Origin: Petrosia ficiformis
Lineage: Eukaryota > Porifera > Demospongiae > Haplosclerida > Petrosiidae
DNA: 64,000 nt
Direction: 5' to 3'
Assembly (NCBI GenBank): GCA_947044365.1
Contig: OX345645.1
Location: forward strand, 3,681,741-3,745,740
The stretch's first letter is position 1; each line of letters begins with the position of its first letter. Below the pieces are notes generated by a model. It searched no databases and was not told the origin of the DNA. It saw nothing but the letters and a program-made list of their open reading frames with translations. The position numbers and the translations under genes are program-made. Below, piece by piece: positions 59,301 to 63,779 of this stretch.

Positions 59301-59725
59301 CCCAATTTCATTGACATCTTGTACAAATGGCAATCTATTGAGGTAAGTGTTTCATCAAATTATTTGTGGGAGTGTCTTTTTTTGAAAATTGGATCAATAT
59401 GGTGCTTCCCATAATGCCTAATTCCAAAATGTCTGATACCAGAACCTTTAATGGGTGAAAATGAGTGTTAATTGATTACTTTAATACTAAATTTAACATC
59501 AATCAATTAGCACTAGATATTGTGGTAATAATTCTGTATTATGATATTCACCATTACCTGATTTCCCTCCTGTACTTGGATGTCATTCTGATTTTCATGT
59601 TGTATGTTACTTTCATCATCTTCCTCCTCTTCTTCTTGCCCTCTTCCTCTCCCTCTTAATAGAGAAAGTGCTGATCGAAGATCAGATGGTCCTGTTTTTT
59701 TCCCACCACCTCCTTCTTCAGCCAT
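14699..59725 (-). CDS. TP53BP1: TP53BP1 (53BP1) orthologue, 29 exons, complete
   Basis: This DNA double-strand-break mediator is recognised by its C-terminal half: a Tudor block (RVIAKWKGDRRWYAAVV, SYMDGDHDTV), then BRCT blocks (TLIFSGYVFMLTD; THCRTVKYLTALA; NFLLPAGLSALSKQIIKW; FWQQVSMAGGATI; SDWLVESLLTG), in the order of vertebrate 53BP1. Upstream, RLRHITTVTTVTQYVSTEVV matches the oligomerisation segment. The N-terminal exons are rich in SQ/TQ dipeptides, the consensus of ATM/ATR kinases. Exons were chosen by GT/AG sites and phase; every one of the 28 joints is in phase and the total is 7824 nt (2607 residues plus stop), against about 1972 in human. The extra length is mainly a repeat exon (57.3-58.5 kb) and an acidic exon (45.8-47.6 kb). 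53BP1 is known to read H4K20me2 and favour end joining. The first exon rests on phase and promoter position, so it is the least certain part. Confidence 0.9.
15443..15521 (-). CDS. TP53BP1: TP53BP1 exon 28: BRCT2
   Basis: Acceptor TTCAAAG, donor AGTG|GTAAGT; phase 0 to 1. EFWQQVSMAGGATILSRPPS has the BRCT helix and Gly-Gly turn. Confidence 0.88.
16242..16305 (-). CDS. TP53BP1: TP53BP1 exon 27: start of BRCT2
   Basis: Acceptor TTTCATAG, donor CAAG|GTATAC; phase 2 to 0. NVRPKKFLKVAVYIHGNRSF gives the first BRCT2 strand. A 39-bp tandem repeat follows at 16340. Confidence 0.85.
16340..16625. repeat. 39-bp tandem repeat
   Basis: About seven copies of CATCTAGTAATTGT and CTAATCATTACATTACAA between TP53BP1 exons 26 and 27. 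Confidence 0.85.
16669..16742 (-). CDS. TP53BP1: TP53BP1 exon 26: inter-BRCT segment
   Basis: Acceptor TATATAG, donor AATG|GTATGT; phase 0 to 2. NKVVDYGNFLLPAGLSALSK then QIIKW aligns with NYRNYLLPAGYSLEEQRILDW. Confidence 0.92.
16796..16918 (-). CDS. TP53BP1: TP53BP1 exon 25: BRCT1
   Basis: Acceptor AATGTAG, donor CAA|GTGAGA; 41 residues, phase 0 to 0. THCRTVKYLTALAVNIPCVQ then YEWITKC matches human QHCRTRKYFLCLASGIPCVS..WV closely, with the conserved BRCT tryptophan. Confidence 0.92.
17033..17325. mobile_element. Second copy of the GGGCTGAAAC element, partial
   Basis: It shares long stretches with 1606-1943, including TTGTAGATTGCAGAA and CAGCAAAATGGTGA. The right end is lost. It lies in the TP53BP1 intron between exons 24 and 25. 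Confidence 0.55.
17353..17441 (-). CDS. TP53BP1: TP53BP1 exon 24: BRCT1
   Basis: Acceptor TATATTAG, donor GCAG|GTACAT; phase 1 to 0. TPVVRMRKEVEEMIKCRGG then FIMTDYKSTQ forms the BRCT1 helix and Gly-Gly turn. A (GT)n tract of about 60 bp lies upstream at 17465. Confidence 0.87.
17465..17526. repeat. (GT)n microsatellite
   Basis: About 30 GT units just upstream (minus strand) of TP53BP1 exon 24. Confidence 0.95.
18080..18139 (-). CDS. TP53BP1: TP53BP1 exon 23: first BRCT strand
   Basis: A 60-nt exon; acceptor TTACTGCAG, donor ACAG|GTTTAA; phase 1 to 1. It reads TLIFSGYVFMLTDHGKEQT, aligning with TLFLGYAFLLTMA of human BRCT1. It lies 13.7 kb from the preceding exon. Confidence 0.85.
19355..19555 (-). 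pseudogene. Degenerate copy of the 29.4-kb fragment
   Basis: Alignable with 29388-29565 at the DNA level, with an insertion of about 8 nt and frameshifts that break the frame. Confidence 0.4.
21921..22592. mobile_element. TTAA-flanked inverted-repeat element (PiggyBac-like MITE)
   Basis: Inverted ends GGTGGCGCTCGGG and CCCGAGCGCCACC are flanked by TTAA on both sides. The related segmental copy at 24499-24502 keeps the empty site with one TTAA. 672 bp, no coding capacity. Confidence 0.85.
25506..25861 (-). mobile_element. MITE family A copy 4
   Basis: Inverted orientation; ends ATCCCTATGACTGC and GCAATTATAAGGAT. It sits within the segmental-repeat region of the long TP53BP1 intron. Confidence 0.7.
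29317..29580 (-). pseudogene. Gene-like fragment, possibly from a histidine acid phosphatase
   Basis: About 75 residues are open (LLMVKVYCDSKPVSKMYLS; TSIPFCPVDSFWNNLW). The VKVY-x(6)-V ... FCPVDSF wording weakly recalls the C-terminal part of histidine acid phosphatases. A worn copy with frameshifts lies at 19355-19555. No splice partners are seen. The family call is tentative. Confidence 0.3.
29660..30032 (-). mobile_element. MITE family A copy 5
   Basis: Inverted orientation; ends ATCCTTGTAACTGC and GCAGTTACAGGGAT. It interrupts the right side of a gene-like fragment at 29.3-29.6 kb. Confidence 0.7.
30597..31067. mobile_element. MITE with TAGTGATGGGCGATAC ends, nested
   Basis: The inverted ends TAGTGATGGGCGATAC and GTATCGCCCATCACTA are perfect over 16 bp. 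It is inserted in an older GATAC-rich repeat whose halves lie on both sides (…GTAGGGCTG and GGGCTGGGTGATACC). Confidence 0.7.
31883..31992 (-). CDS. TP53BP1: TP53BP1 exon 22: end of Tudor tandem and short linker
   Basis: The acceptor is a (AC)n-CAG and the donor ACAAG|GTCAGG; phase 2 to 1. CDLAQLSLTAETAE matches the last Tudor strand, then AATRSSSMSQDKSPQ. The linker to the BRCT domains is only about 25 residues, against more than 100 in human. Confidence 0.7.
32851..32950. repeat. Long perfect hairpin
   Basis: The 24-nt arms 32868-32891 and 32909-32932 are perfectly complementary around a 17-nt loop; imperfect pairing extends outward to GTTATA/TATAAC. GC content in the loop exceeds that of the surroundings. 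It lies in the TP53BP1 intron between exons 21 and 22. Confidence 0.8.
33090..33211 (-). CDS. TP53BP1: TP53BP1 exon 21: start of second Tudor domain
   Basis: Acceptor ATCTTTAG, donor TCAG|GTCTGT; phase 0 to 2. It encodes HLPKGTQVMTLEQSLTGSYI then FNMRTESGRI, aligning with the second Tudor of 53BP1 (PLDTEVTALSE..., YYSIEKEGQ). The intron to its left on the map carries no other exon until 31992. Confidence 0.8.
33846..34441 (+). pseudogene. Retroelement gag remnant
   Basis: Two overlapping frames give a Gypsy-type gag (ALYNLAERCEY; RDRIVVGIKSSSLSARMQLD), with a frameshift near 34.05 kb, then a Cys-rich knuckle (CHKCGKTGYFQTTC) reached only by another frame change. Confidence 0.75.
34900..36085 (+). 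pseudogene. Retroelement reverse transcriptase and RNase H remnant
   Basis: Reading plus-strand frames, RVPIPFLPKVKQELERMEKL leads to a break at about 35035. The next RT motifs lie on the minus strand, then plus-strand RT resumes (PESAKFMRFINPFG; APEFFQKLMSEIL) with stops. RNase H and its tether follow at 35579-36085 (SYGLGAILRQKQ; RFRLRMMRYKFSIRHVSGK). It is non-functional. Confidence 0.8.
36896..37062 (-). CDS. TP53BP1: TP53BP1 exon 20: first Tudor domain
   Basis: Acceptor TTCTGCAG, donor AATG|GTATGA; phase 1 to 0. It reads RQRVIAKWKGDRRWYAAVVD then KKVYVSYMDGDHDTVNI. Against the human methyl-lysine cage, W1495, Y1502 and D1521 are kept, F1519 is Tyr and Y1523 is Asp, so H4K20me2 reading is plausible. 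Confidence 0.9.
37213..37385 (-). mobile_element. MITE family A truncated copy
   Basis: The ATCCCTATGATTGC end and part of the body are present; the other end is lost. Confidence 0.55.
37871..38504 (-). CDS. TP53BP1: TP53BP1 exon 19
   Basis: Acceptor GTATTTAG, donor ACAG|GTAATC; phase 0 to 1. Ser/Thr-rich, with two copies of a (T/V)QTG(L/F)TS motif (YATQTGLTS, EAVQTGFTS) that resemble LC8 dynein-light-chain sites, and duplicated T(R/T)TPEPVT(T/M)SS segments. It ends in the basic GLKGKGKASS just before the Tudor exon. Confidence 0.8.
38544..38577. repeat. (GATA)n microsatellite
   Basis: About eight GATA units in the intron before TP53BP1 exon 19. Confidence 0.9.
38780..39275. repeat. 97-bp tandem repeat, five copies
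   Basis: The unit contains CAATCTTCCTGTTTATATTG and CATGTACATGTATGCATGCA. Since 97 is not a multiple of 3, the same peptides appear in all three forward frames. That marks the frames as artefacts. Confidence 0.9.
39675..40371 (-). CDS. TP53BP1: TP53BP1 exon 18: oligomerisation-like segment
   Basis: Acceptor ATTTCCAG, donor GAG|GTAAAA; phase 2 to 0. Most is Ser/Thr/Asn-rich and disordered. The last 40 residues, RLRHITTVTTVTQYVSTEVV then ERSTGQVVDSEYHE, match the alternating hydrophobic strand of the human 53BP1 oligomerisation domain (HRHMRTIREVRTLVTRVI). Confidence 0.82.
40602..40920. mobile_element. MITE rich in TTTTAGTTAACTAAAA
   Basis: The inverted ends are AGTGTTGTTTTAGT and ACTAATACAACACT. 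Related pieces lie near 1300-1440, 33305-33480 and 63370-63480. No coding capacity. Confidence 0.55.
41313..41448 (-). CDS. TP53BP1: TP53BP1 exon 17
   Basis: Acceptor TATATAG, donor TAAG|GTATGA; phase 1 to 2. It encodes PSPLSHHTNVIPPVS and GTRTEPWDQSQNL. Confidence 0.75.
42095..42496 (-). CDS. TP53BP1: TP53BP1 exon 16
   Basis: Acceptor TACATGTAG, donor AAGA|GTAAGC; phase 1 to 1. It includes PAPDTPKRYPISKTTSPGRR, a basic RRRKSGFLSDDS, SSPKKNR, then SQDRDEEVGG. Several Ser-Pro and Thr-Pro sites suggest cyclin-dependent kinase control (inference). Confidence 0.8.
43960..45050. repeat. ACACACATTAAATACACA array
   Basis: More than 20 units of about 45-60 bp (TATACACACATGTGTACATG), in the TP53BP1 intron between exons 15 and 16. 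The right part has a variant with TACATCTACAGTTGTAC. 42.5-43.5 kb shows nothing else recognisable. Confidence 0.9.
45111..45254 (-). CDS. TP53BP1: TP53BP1 exon 15
   Basis: Acceptor TATATAG, donor TACA|GTATGT; phase 1 to 1. It encodes TPFQFQLPNSSIPPPCTR then ITPPSEPLSETEK. Proline-rich, no domain. Confidence 0.75.
45778..47611 (-). CDS. TP53BP1: TP53BP1 exon 14: long acidic exon
   Basis: Acceptor GTTTCAG, donor TCAG|GTATAT; 611 residues, phase 0 to 1. It starts PPKWMKSSSDQS, then a Ser/Pro region with SPRKSQSQSP. About 130 residues follow of Glu/Asp/Lys repeats (EEEKEDDD, EEEMEEEKEDD units), then SQ/TQ-rich sequence with three copies of a GDL(A/G)RPIP-type motif, ending GGVQTVDSE. The acidic repeat creates long spurious reading frames on both strands. 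Confidence 0.85.
47872..48072 (-). CDS. TP53BP1: TP53BP1 exon 13
   Basis: Acceptor AAACACAG, donor GAG|GTACAA; 67 residues, phase 0 to 0. It starts LPQWMIQEQHHN and has a nuclear-localisation-like TKRPRLDSSSSS and AKKQRKNTPLSP. Confidence 0.75.
48090..48745. repeat. TACCTAAATGTAATGTAC array
   Basis: An imperfect array of 30-60 bp units in the intron between exons 12 and 13. Confidence 0.85.
48748..48827 (-). CDS. TP53BP1: TP53BP1 exon 12
   Basis: Acceptor TTATTTTAG, donor GAG|GTACATG; phase 1 to 0. It encodes VHENVPTSQDELFQEANDSQ and FEMDNE, with two SQ sites in an acidic setting. Confidence 0.7.
49324..49945. mobile_element. Second GGTGGCG-ended inverted-repeat element
   Basis: The ends are GGTGGCGGGTCCAC and its inverse, with TTA on the left and TTAA on the right. 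An ACAGAGCC motif inside is shared with the 21.9-kb element in the other orientation. It lies in the TP53BP1 intron between exons 11 and 12. Confidence 0.75.
50028..50113 (-). CDS. TP53BP1: TP53BP1 exon 11
   Basis: Acceptor TTGTTACAG, donor AATG|GTATTA; phase 2 to 1. Acidic: SVTSVDDDVSHDVIPATPPP then EDMDT. Confidence 0.65.
50222..50288 (-). CDS. TP53BP1: TP53BP1 exon 10
   Basis: A 67-nt exon with donor GAG|GTAAGT and acceptor TAG; phase 1 to 2. It reads ITVSDSTETLSPPLALATPS. A 60-bp (AAT)n tract lies just upstream. Confidence 0.65.
50295..50370. repeat. (AAT)n tract
   Basis: About 20 AAT units next to the acceptor side of TP53BP1 exon 10. Confidence 0.9.
50540..50809 (-). CDS. TP53BP1: TP53BP1 exon 9
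   Basis: Acceptor TATCCTCAG, donor GAAG|GTACAT; phase 1 to 1. It includes ISQTLPLPLFSS, TISQTPSPQ, a basic-Ser patch, then EKKKAVLHWMKDTNEEG. The WMK motif recurs in exons 13 and 14. Confidence 0.7.
51348..51461 (-). CDS. TP53BP1: TP53BP1 exon 8
   Basis: Acceptor TCATGACAG, donor CAAT|GTGAGT; phase 1 to 1. Serine-rich: SSQDRSREITTCTSSDSAES then Q, with two SQ sites. Confidence 0.68.
51593..52446 (+). mobile_element. Two MITE family A copies back to back
   Basis: One copy spans about 51593-51990 and the next 52013-52446. They are joined by TTTTTATGGCCCGCAGGGCC, a short sequence that also precedes other copies. This suggests tandem insertion at, or into, an existing copy. Confidence 0.7.
52909..52989 (-). 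CDS. TP53BP1: TP53BP1 exon 7
   Basis: Acceptor TTATTCCAG, donor TCAG|GTACATG; phase 1 to 1. It encodes TQSSSGQDSDATTNTTDY and TTSQS, giving one TQ and one SQ. Confidence 0.65.
53190..53405. repeat. 29-bp tandem repeat
   Basis: Seven copies of AATGTACTTGAATGTACATG plus TACACATAG. Some copies of the same unit recur inverted near 55390-55440. Confidence 0.9.
53653..53812 (-). CDS. TP53BP1: TP53BP1 exon 6
   Basis: Acceptor GTCTTTCAG, donor CAAG|GTGATG; phase 0 to 1. It holds an internal duplication of about 20 residues (NLSTRDVDPSLPLSGTSSS and NLFTRDVGPFSLSGASSS). Low-complexity serine-rich sequence; no domain. Confidence 0.65.
53887..54789. mobile_element. hAT-like element carrying an internal 25-bp array
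   Basis: The ends AGGGCTGCAAC and GCATGCAGCCCT are inverted. Inside, 54010-54480 holds about 18 copies of a 25-bp unit (GCAGCCACAATGACTTAGAA). Part of the right half resembles the 1.6-kb element. Confidence 0.55.
54858..54927 (-). CDS. TP53BP1: TP53BP1 exon 5
   Basis: A 70-nt exon with acceptor AATCAAAG and donor GAG|GTACATG. It reads NIGARRGEGRGTSEQ and onward. The Arg/Gly cluster is short. The phase fits on both sides. Confidence 0.6.
55240..55510. repeat. TACATGTACATTC repeats
   Basis: It includes a 60-bp duplication (AAGTGTAAGTTATGTGTGTA) and TACATGTACATTCTA units. Confidence 0.75.
55702..55848 (-). CDS. TP53BP1: TP53BP1 exon 4
   Basis: Acceptor TATTTTCAG, donor AAAT|GTAAGT; phase 2 to 2. 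It includes MSSTTESEPEG, KSQEIKKPRKVPQCRR and an acidic ISDSEGEM, a likely casein-kinase-2 type site. No domain recognised. Confidence 0.72.
56250..56560. repeat. Direct repeats of about 90 bp
   Basis: Three copies of GTGATATACTGTATGTGTGT and AACAAGTAGTTCAACGTACA. Confidence 0.8.
56637..56944 (-). CDS. TP53BP1: TP53BP1 exon 3
   Basis: Acceptor CTTTTTAG, donor AGAG|GTACAA; phase 0 to 2. It encodes VAPNNQPLISIEELMHN, a charged helix (ASRRREEENDLRIKKL), a TQSSDGEN site and a basic cluster RRRRKETTDQS. No domain recognised. Confidence 0.72.
57020..57190. repeat. TACATGGACTCAGTGATGAC repeats
   Basis: About five degenerate units in the intron before TP53BP1 exon 2 (map left). Confidence 0.7.
57315..58490 (-). 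CDS. TP53BP1: TP53BP1 exon 2: 44-residue SQ-containing tandem repeats
   Basis: The acceptor is TTTCCATAG; the donor is probably CAC|GTACATG, with CAT|GTGCAC six bases away also in frame. The 392 residues contain seven units of about 44 residues (132 bp), each carrying SRSAVIGSQRNPE and acidic DDNTEDITEL, plus a diverged leading copy with PPSQRIPEVTRTSE. Units alternate between an NS/EDITELME and a KS/DDITELVE form, so the array grew partly as 88-residue pairs. Each full unit gives one SQ site, as expected for an ATM/ATR target region. Confidence 0.8.
58646..59119 (+). mobile_element. MITE family A copy, diverged
   Basis: The body GGAAGTTGCATCATTC and TTTAATGGGCATGGC match the family; the ends are worn. 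It lies in TP53BP1 intron 1. Confidence 0.65.
59558..59725 (-). CDS. TP53BP1: TP53BP1 exon 1, start codon
   Basis: The ATG at 59725-59723 begins MAEEGGGGKKTGPSDLRS. Fifty-six residues run to CAG|GTAATG, phase 0. It has an RGRGRG motif followed by acidic residues. It is divergent from the transporter gene, and its phase fits the next exon. No similarity to the human N-terminus is visible. Confidence 0.6.
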
Positions 59726-60021
59726 TACCAACAAATATCTAATATGTAATTATATCTCATAAAAATTAATTACTGATAATTAATAACTTTTCAATTAATT
59801 AATACAAATATCTTGGTATTATAACTTCCAAAGTTTACAGTTACCATTTCTATTTTATTTTAATTAGGAAATATTCCTCTATACATGTAAAATACCTTCA
59901 AGAGTCTTGCCACGTGGTATCTCGTGTTTATAAAAAGGTGTGGTGTTTAAAATTAGCCACGCCCAGAATAAATATAACATACAAAGCCATATAATTGTTG
60001 TCACGAGCTGCAAGAAGAAGT
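59726..60021 (+). promoter_or_regulatory. Divergent promoter interval between TP53BP1 and transporter
   Basis: About 296 bp separate the two start codons. It holds an E-box CACGTG at 59911-59916, a TATA-like TATAAAAA at 59929-59936 (86 bp before the transporter ATG) and a GC-box-like CCACGCCC near 59957. No transcription start is visible. Sharing of the interval is inferred from head-to-head spacing. Confidence 0.5.
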
Positions 60022-60750
60022 ATGGAGGAAAAAAGTCATGAAAAGGATGGGGATGCTATTGATGATGAAAAAAAGAAGGCACTGAGTGACTCACACAGGT
60101 TGAAAGCAATAATCAAGTTGGATAAAGGTGCAGAAAATCAAAGAAATTCAAATGGTATTTCTCATGAACAAATTGACAGCAATGATATCGAAGAAGAGAA
60201 ATTATCTGATGAATTCAAACAGGTTTTATTGACAGGTGCTATTAAGCAAAATACAAAAGCATCAGCATCACTTTGTCCTGGCTTGCTTTCATTTGTTAAA
60301 TCTTACCGATCTTCAAACCCACAATCAAAAGTGACTCCATTTGCTGTGGTATTACTACTTGTGCTTTTTTCCCTGTATGTTCTCAATCAAGCAGATAGAC
60401 TTGTTTTAGCAGTGCTAATACCATCTGGTCTACAATGTGAAAGAAATTTCTCCAACGATACTTGTTTACAGAGCACCAATTCAACAGATAAAGACAACAT
60501 GACTAACTCAATGTCCCAATCAGATTGCATTGAATTTAATGATGCTGAACAAGGGTTACTCACAGGTCCTGCCTTTACTGTCATATATGTTTTAGCTGGT
60601 CTTCCTCTTGCCTGGTTGGCAGACACTAAATCTCGCCCACTTGTTCTTCTAGGTGGGATTGCATTTTGGTCTACCATAATGTTTTTAAATGGATTTGTCA
60701 AGACATTCTGGCAACTGTTGCTGCTGAGAATATTATTGGGAGTTGGAGAG
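60022..60750 (+). CDS. SPNS: Spinster-like exon 1
   Basis: It holds the start codon, a long hydrophilic N-terminus and TM1-TM4, and ends GGAGAG|GTATGT, phase 0. LADTKSRPLVLLGG is a degenerate form of the MFS motif A between TM2 and TM3. Confidence 0.88.
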
Positions 60751-62691
60751 GTATGTACATGTTTTTACATATGCTACGTATGTAAGCTTGTAATGTTTTG
60801 GCCTCATCTTTCAAATGAGTTTCATGCTCTTTGGTCCAGGCCAGAATCATTATTTATACCACCAACTAACTAGCATAGCCTCATCATCAAATAGCACAAA
60901 GTACCTTAGCTATGATTGCTCACACAAGAGTCAATGTCTTAAGTACTCACTTGAGTGATCAACTTAAGTGAATTACTTATTCCTTGGGGTATGCCAGTAT
61001 GGCTAGATTTCAAAATAAGGTCAGTTTACACAGAGTGATAGTACAACAACAAATAGTAATTATATATTTCATTATAATTATGATAAGATAAAGAGAGACA
61101 CACACATGTCCAGAAAAAATCTGGACCAGCTGGGATTTGAACCCAAGACCTTCTCATTGCTATATAGTCAGATGCTCTATCATCTGAGAGGATTTCATAG
61201 ACAAATGTCTACTACTTAGGTCAGGCAAATTCAGCTGTGGTCTTTGGTTCAAATCCCAACTGGTCCAGATTCTTTCTGGACATGTGTGTCTCTCTTTATC
61301 TTATCATATATACATTCCTAGTAATTTATAAACATGTACTTTAATTATATATTTCATTGCTCTTCCAGTTCCATTTTAAAACACTATTGCAATAGAGGAT
61401 TATCATAATACATAAATTATACCACTTAGTCTCATTCCCAGTCTCTTGGTAGGAATCTGAGAACCAGACTTTGTGTGACCATAGGTTCTAAAGTGCAAAA
61501 TTAAAGGTACAATGTATTAATTGTTCTTTCTTTGCTGCAGGCATCCTATAATCCAGTTGCTTATTCTCTGATGGCTGATTTCTTCCCACCCAAGAACAGA
61601 GCATTTGTTCTATCAATATATCACTATGGAGTATACTTAGGTCAGTTTGATACAAACACAAATACTCAGTTTTGGGATACAGAAAACAATAAGGAACCAT
61701 TATGGAATTATACTATAGCAAGTTGTGATTTTTATACCTTAATTGCATATCCTGGATATCCATTGCATCCAAACACAAATACTCAATTATGAATAACATC
61801 ATTTTTCATCTGTTTTATTTATGATGTGGAAATATTGAAAAGAGTGACAGACATTTTGGCCTAATTTTGCCTCGCGCTTCCATTACAGTGTTAGGGTACC
61901 ATATCAGTCAAAAGACACTCTTTTAAAACCTTTTAAAGGACATAATTCCTCTTTATTTTTAATAATGTACGTACAACAAGAGTAGCTAGTAAATATGAAT
62001 AATTATAATGCAAAAATCAGACATTTGGTAAATACTGTATAGTGGGAAATTTGCACGGGTTAAATATTTTACTCTAGAAATTTTTGCGGACCTAATTTTG
62101 GCATTACAAATCTGGAATACTGGAGAGAGAGAGAGAACCAAATGGGCTCGGTAAACTAACTCCATCTAGCTTAGACATATGACTAAAGTACTGTAGCAAA
62201 TACATCTCTGGCTCACTCGAACTAAATTCACTGTCATGTTGATTCATGTTGTCAGGACAGTACCTTTAATTAATTTTTGGAATATCTAATTTTGGCGAGT
62301 TTACCATTACACGCAGTATAGATCCCCGCAAAAAAAAAAAAACAGCTATACAGTAATAATTTTATTAGACATGCAACTAATTTTGGTATCCTGGAAGAGG
62401 AACTATTGCTCCAGCTAGATACCAAATTTAGTTAGTTTCTTGTGCAAATTGACTGAGTAACGAGCATTTAAAACTAAGAAAATAATTCACTCCATAATTT
62501 CTATAGGTGGAGGATTTGGTTGGATGTCTGGTGCTATAAATAATATACTTGAGTGGAGATGGACGTTCAGATTGTTGGGAATAGCAGGATATGTATTTCT
62601 ACCTCTAGCAGGATTAGCAATATGGGAACCAAAACAAATCAGAGAGAGAAGAAAAGAAAGAATCAAAGGAAAGAAAACATATACTATATGG
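60022..62691 (+). CDS. SPNS: Spinster-like major facilitator transporter, first three exons
   Basis: Three in-phase exons: 60022-60750 (243 residues, phase 0), 61541-61640 (to phase 1) and 62507-62691 (to phase 0). The start is the ATG at 60022 (MEEKSHEKDGDAIDDEKKK); a longer frame upstream has only TTG. After a charged cytosolic N-terminus come TM1 (FAVVLLLVLFSLYVLNQADR), a loop with N-glycosylation sites, TM2 (GPAFTVIYVLAGLPLAWLAD), TM3-4 (GGIAFWSTIMFLNGF, LLLLRILLGVGE), ASYNPVAYSLMADFF, NRAFVLSIYHYGVYLGGGFG and RWTFRLLGIAGYVFLPLAGL. This is the order and wording of Spinster proteins (lysosomal or sphingosine-phosphate/lysophospholipid exporters). The remaining half lies beyond the right edge. 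The substrate cannot be told. Confidence 0.87.
61081..61308. mobile_element. Foldback element with tRNA-derived arms
   Basis: Two arms of about 70 bp (61081-61150 and 61239-61308) are near-perfect inverted copies around an 88-bp centre. Each arm contains a T-arm/B-box-like GGTTCAAATCCCA, and on the minus strand the left arm continues into a D-arm-like ATGATAGAGCATCT. It lies in intron 1 of the transporter. Confidence 0.7.
61541..61640 (+). CDS. SPNS: Spinster-like exon 2
   Basis: Acceptor TTTGCTGCAG, donor TTAG|GTCAGT. ASYNPVAYSLMADFFPPKNR continues directly from LLGVGE, the Spinster 'GVGEASY' signature. The intron before it holds the foldback element at 61081. Confidence 0.9.
62507..62691 (+). 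CDS. SPNS: Spinster-like exon 3
   Basis: Acceptor TTTCTATAG, donor ATATGG|GTATGTG; 2 + 183 nt. It encodes GGFGWMSGAINNILEWRWTF, a TM helix, then a basic loop RERRKERIKGKKTYTIW. Its last 13 nt and donor are the seed of the repeat array that follows. Confidence 0.87.
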
Positions 62692-63325
62692 GTATGTGAA
62701 TATTGGGATTTGTGTATAGTACGTCCAGTGTACCAATATATACTATATGGGTATGTGAATATTGGGATTGTACTGGTCAGTGTATAGTACATCCAGTGTA
62801 CCAATATATACTATATGGGTATGTGAATATTGGGATTTGTGTATAGTACATCCAGTGTACCAATATATACTATATGGGTATGTGAATATTGGGATTTGTG
62901 TATAGTACGTCCAGTGTACCAATATATACTATATGGGTATGTGAATATTGGGATTGTACTGGTCAGTGTATAGTACATCCAGTGTACCAATATATACTAT
63001 ATGGTATGTGAATATTGGGATTTGTGTATAGTACATCCAGTGTACCAATATATACTATATGGGTATGTGAATATTGGGATTGTACTGGTCAGTGTATAGT
63101 ACATCCAGTGTACCAATATATACTATATGGGTATGTGAATATTGGGATTGTACTGGTCAGTGTATAGTACATCCAGTGTACCAATATATAATATATGGTA
63201 TGTGAATATTGGGATTTGTGTATAGTACATCCAGTGTACCAATATATACTATATGGTATGTAAATATTGGGATTGTACTGGTCAGTGTATAGTACATCCA
63301 GTGTACCAATATGCACAGAAAACAT
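62678..63325 (+). repeat. 59-66-bp array repeating the exon-3 splice donor
   Basis: The unit reads ATATACTATATGGGTATGTG, AATATTGGGATT, then TCCAGTGTACCA. About nine further copies follow the real exon 3 junction; six keep ATATGG|GTATGTG exactly and three lack one G. The array ends near another copy of the exon end (GAAAACATATACTATA). Confidence 0.85.
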
Positions 63326-63779
63326 ATACTATACTAGAATGTCCTGTCAGTATATACATGTAGTAAGTAGTGTTGTTTTACTATTACAATACTTTTAGTT
63401 ATAGTTATAGTATATCTACAATTTAGTTATGATTTAGTTAATTAAAAGTCATAATGTCTTATTAAAAGGGATTTTAGTTGTTACTGGATTGTACTGGTTG
63501 GTGTATAGTACATCTCAAGTTTTTCTTTATTGTATATTCATTGTACAAAACACACACACATATAAAACACATATGTACATCCATATACTATATACATGTA
63601 CATTTGTAATGTGTATATATACCATATTAGGTATTATATTGTATAAAACATGACACATCAATGCCATTATTTACTATTCTTCACATGGCTAACAAAACAA
63701 CTTGTGTTTGTCTTGTACTTGTAAAATATAATGGACCTCTAGTACTATATAATGATTATGTACTTCTTCACTTGACTGA

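Noticed and set aside
59995..60021. Earlier start of the transporter at a TTG codon
   Set aside because: Nuclear animal genes rarely start at TTG; the in-frame ATG at 60022 is a simpler start.
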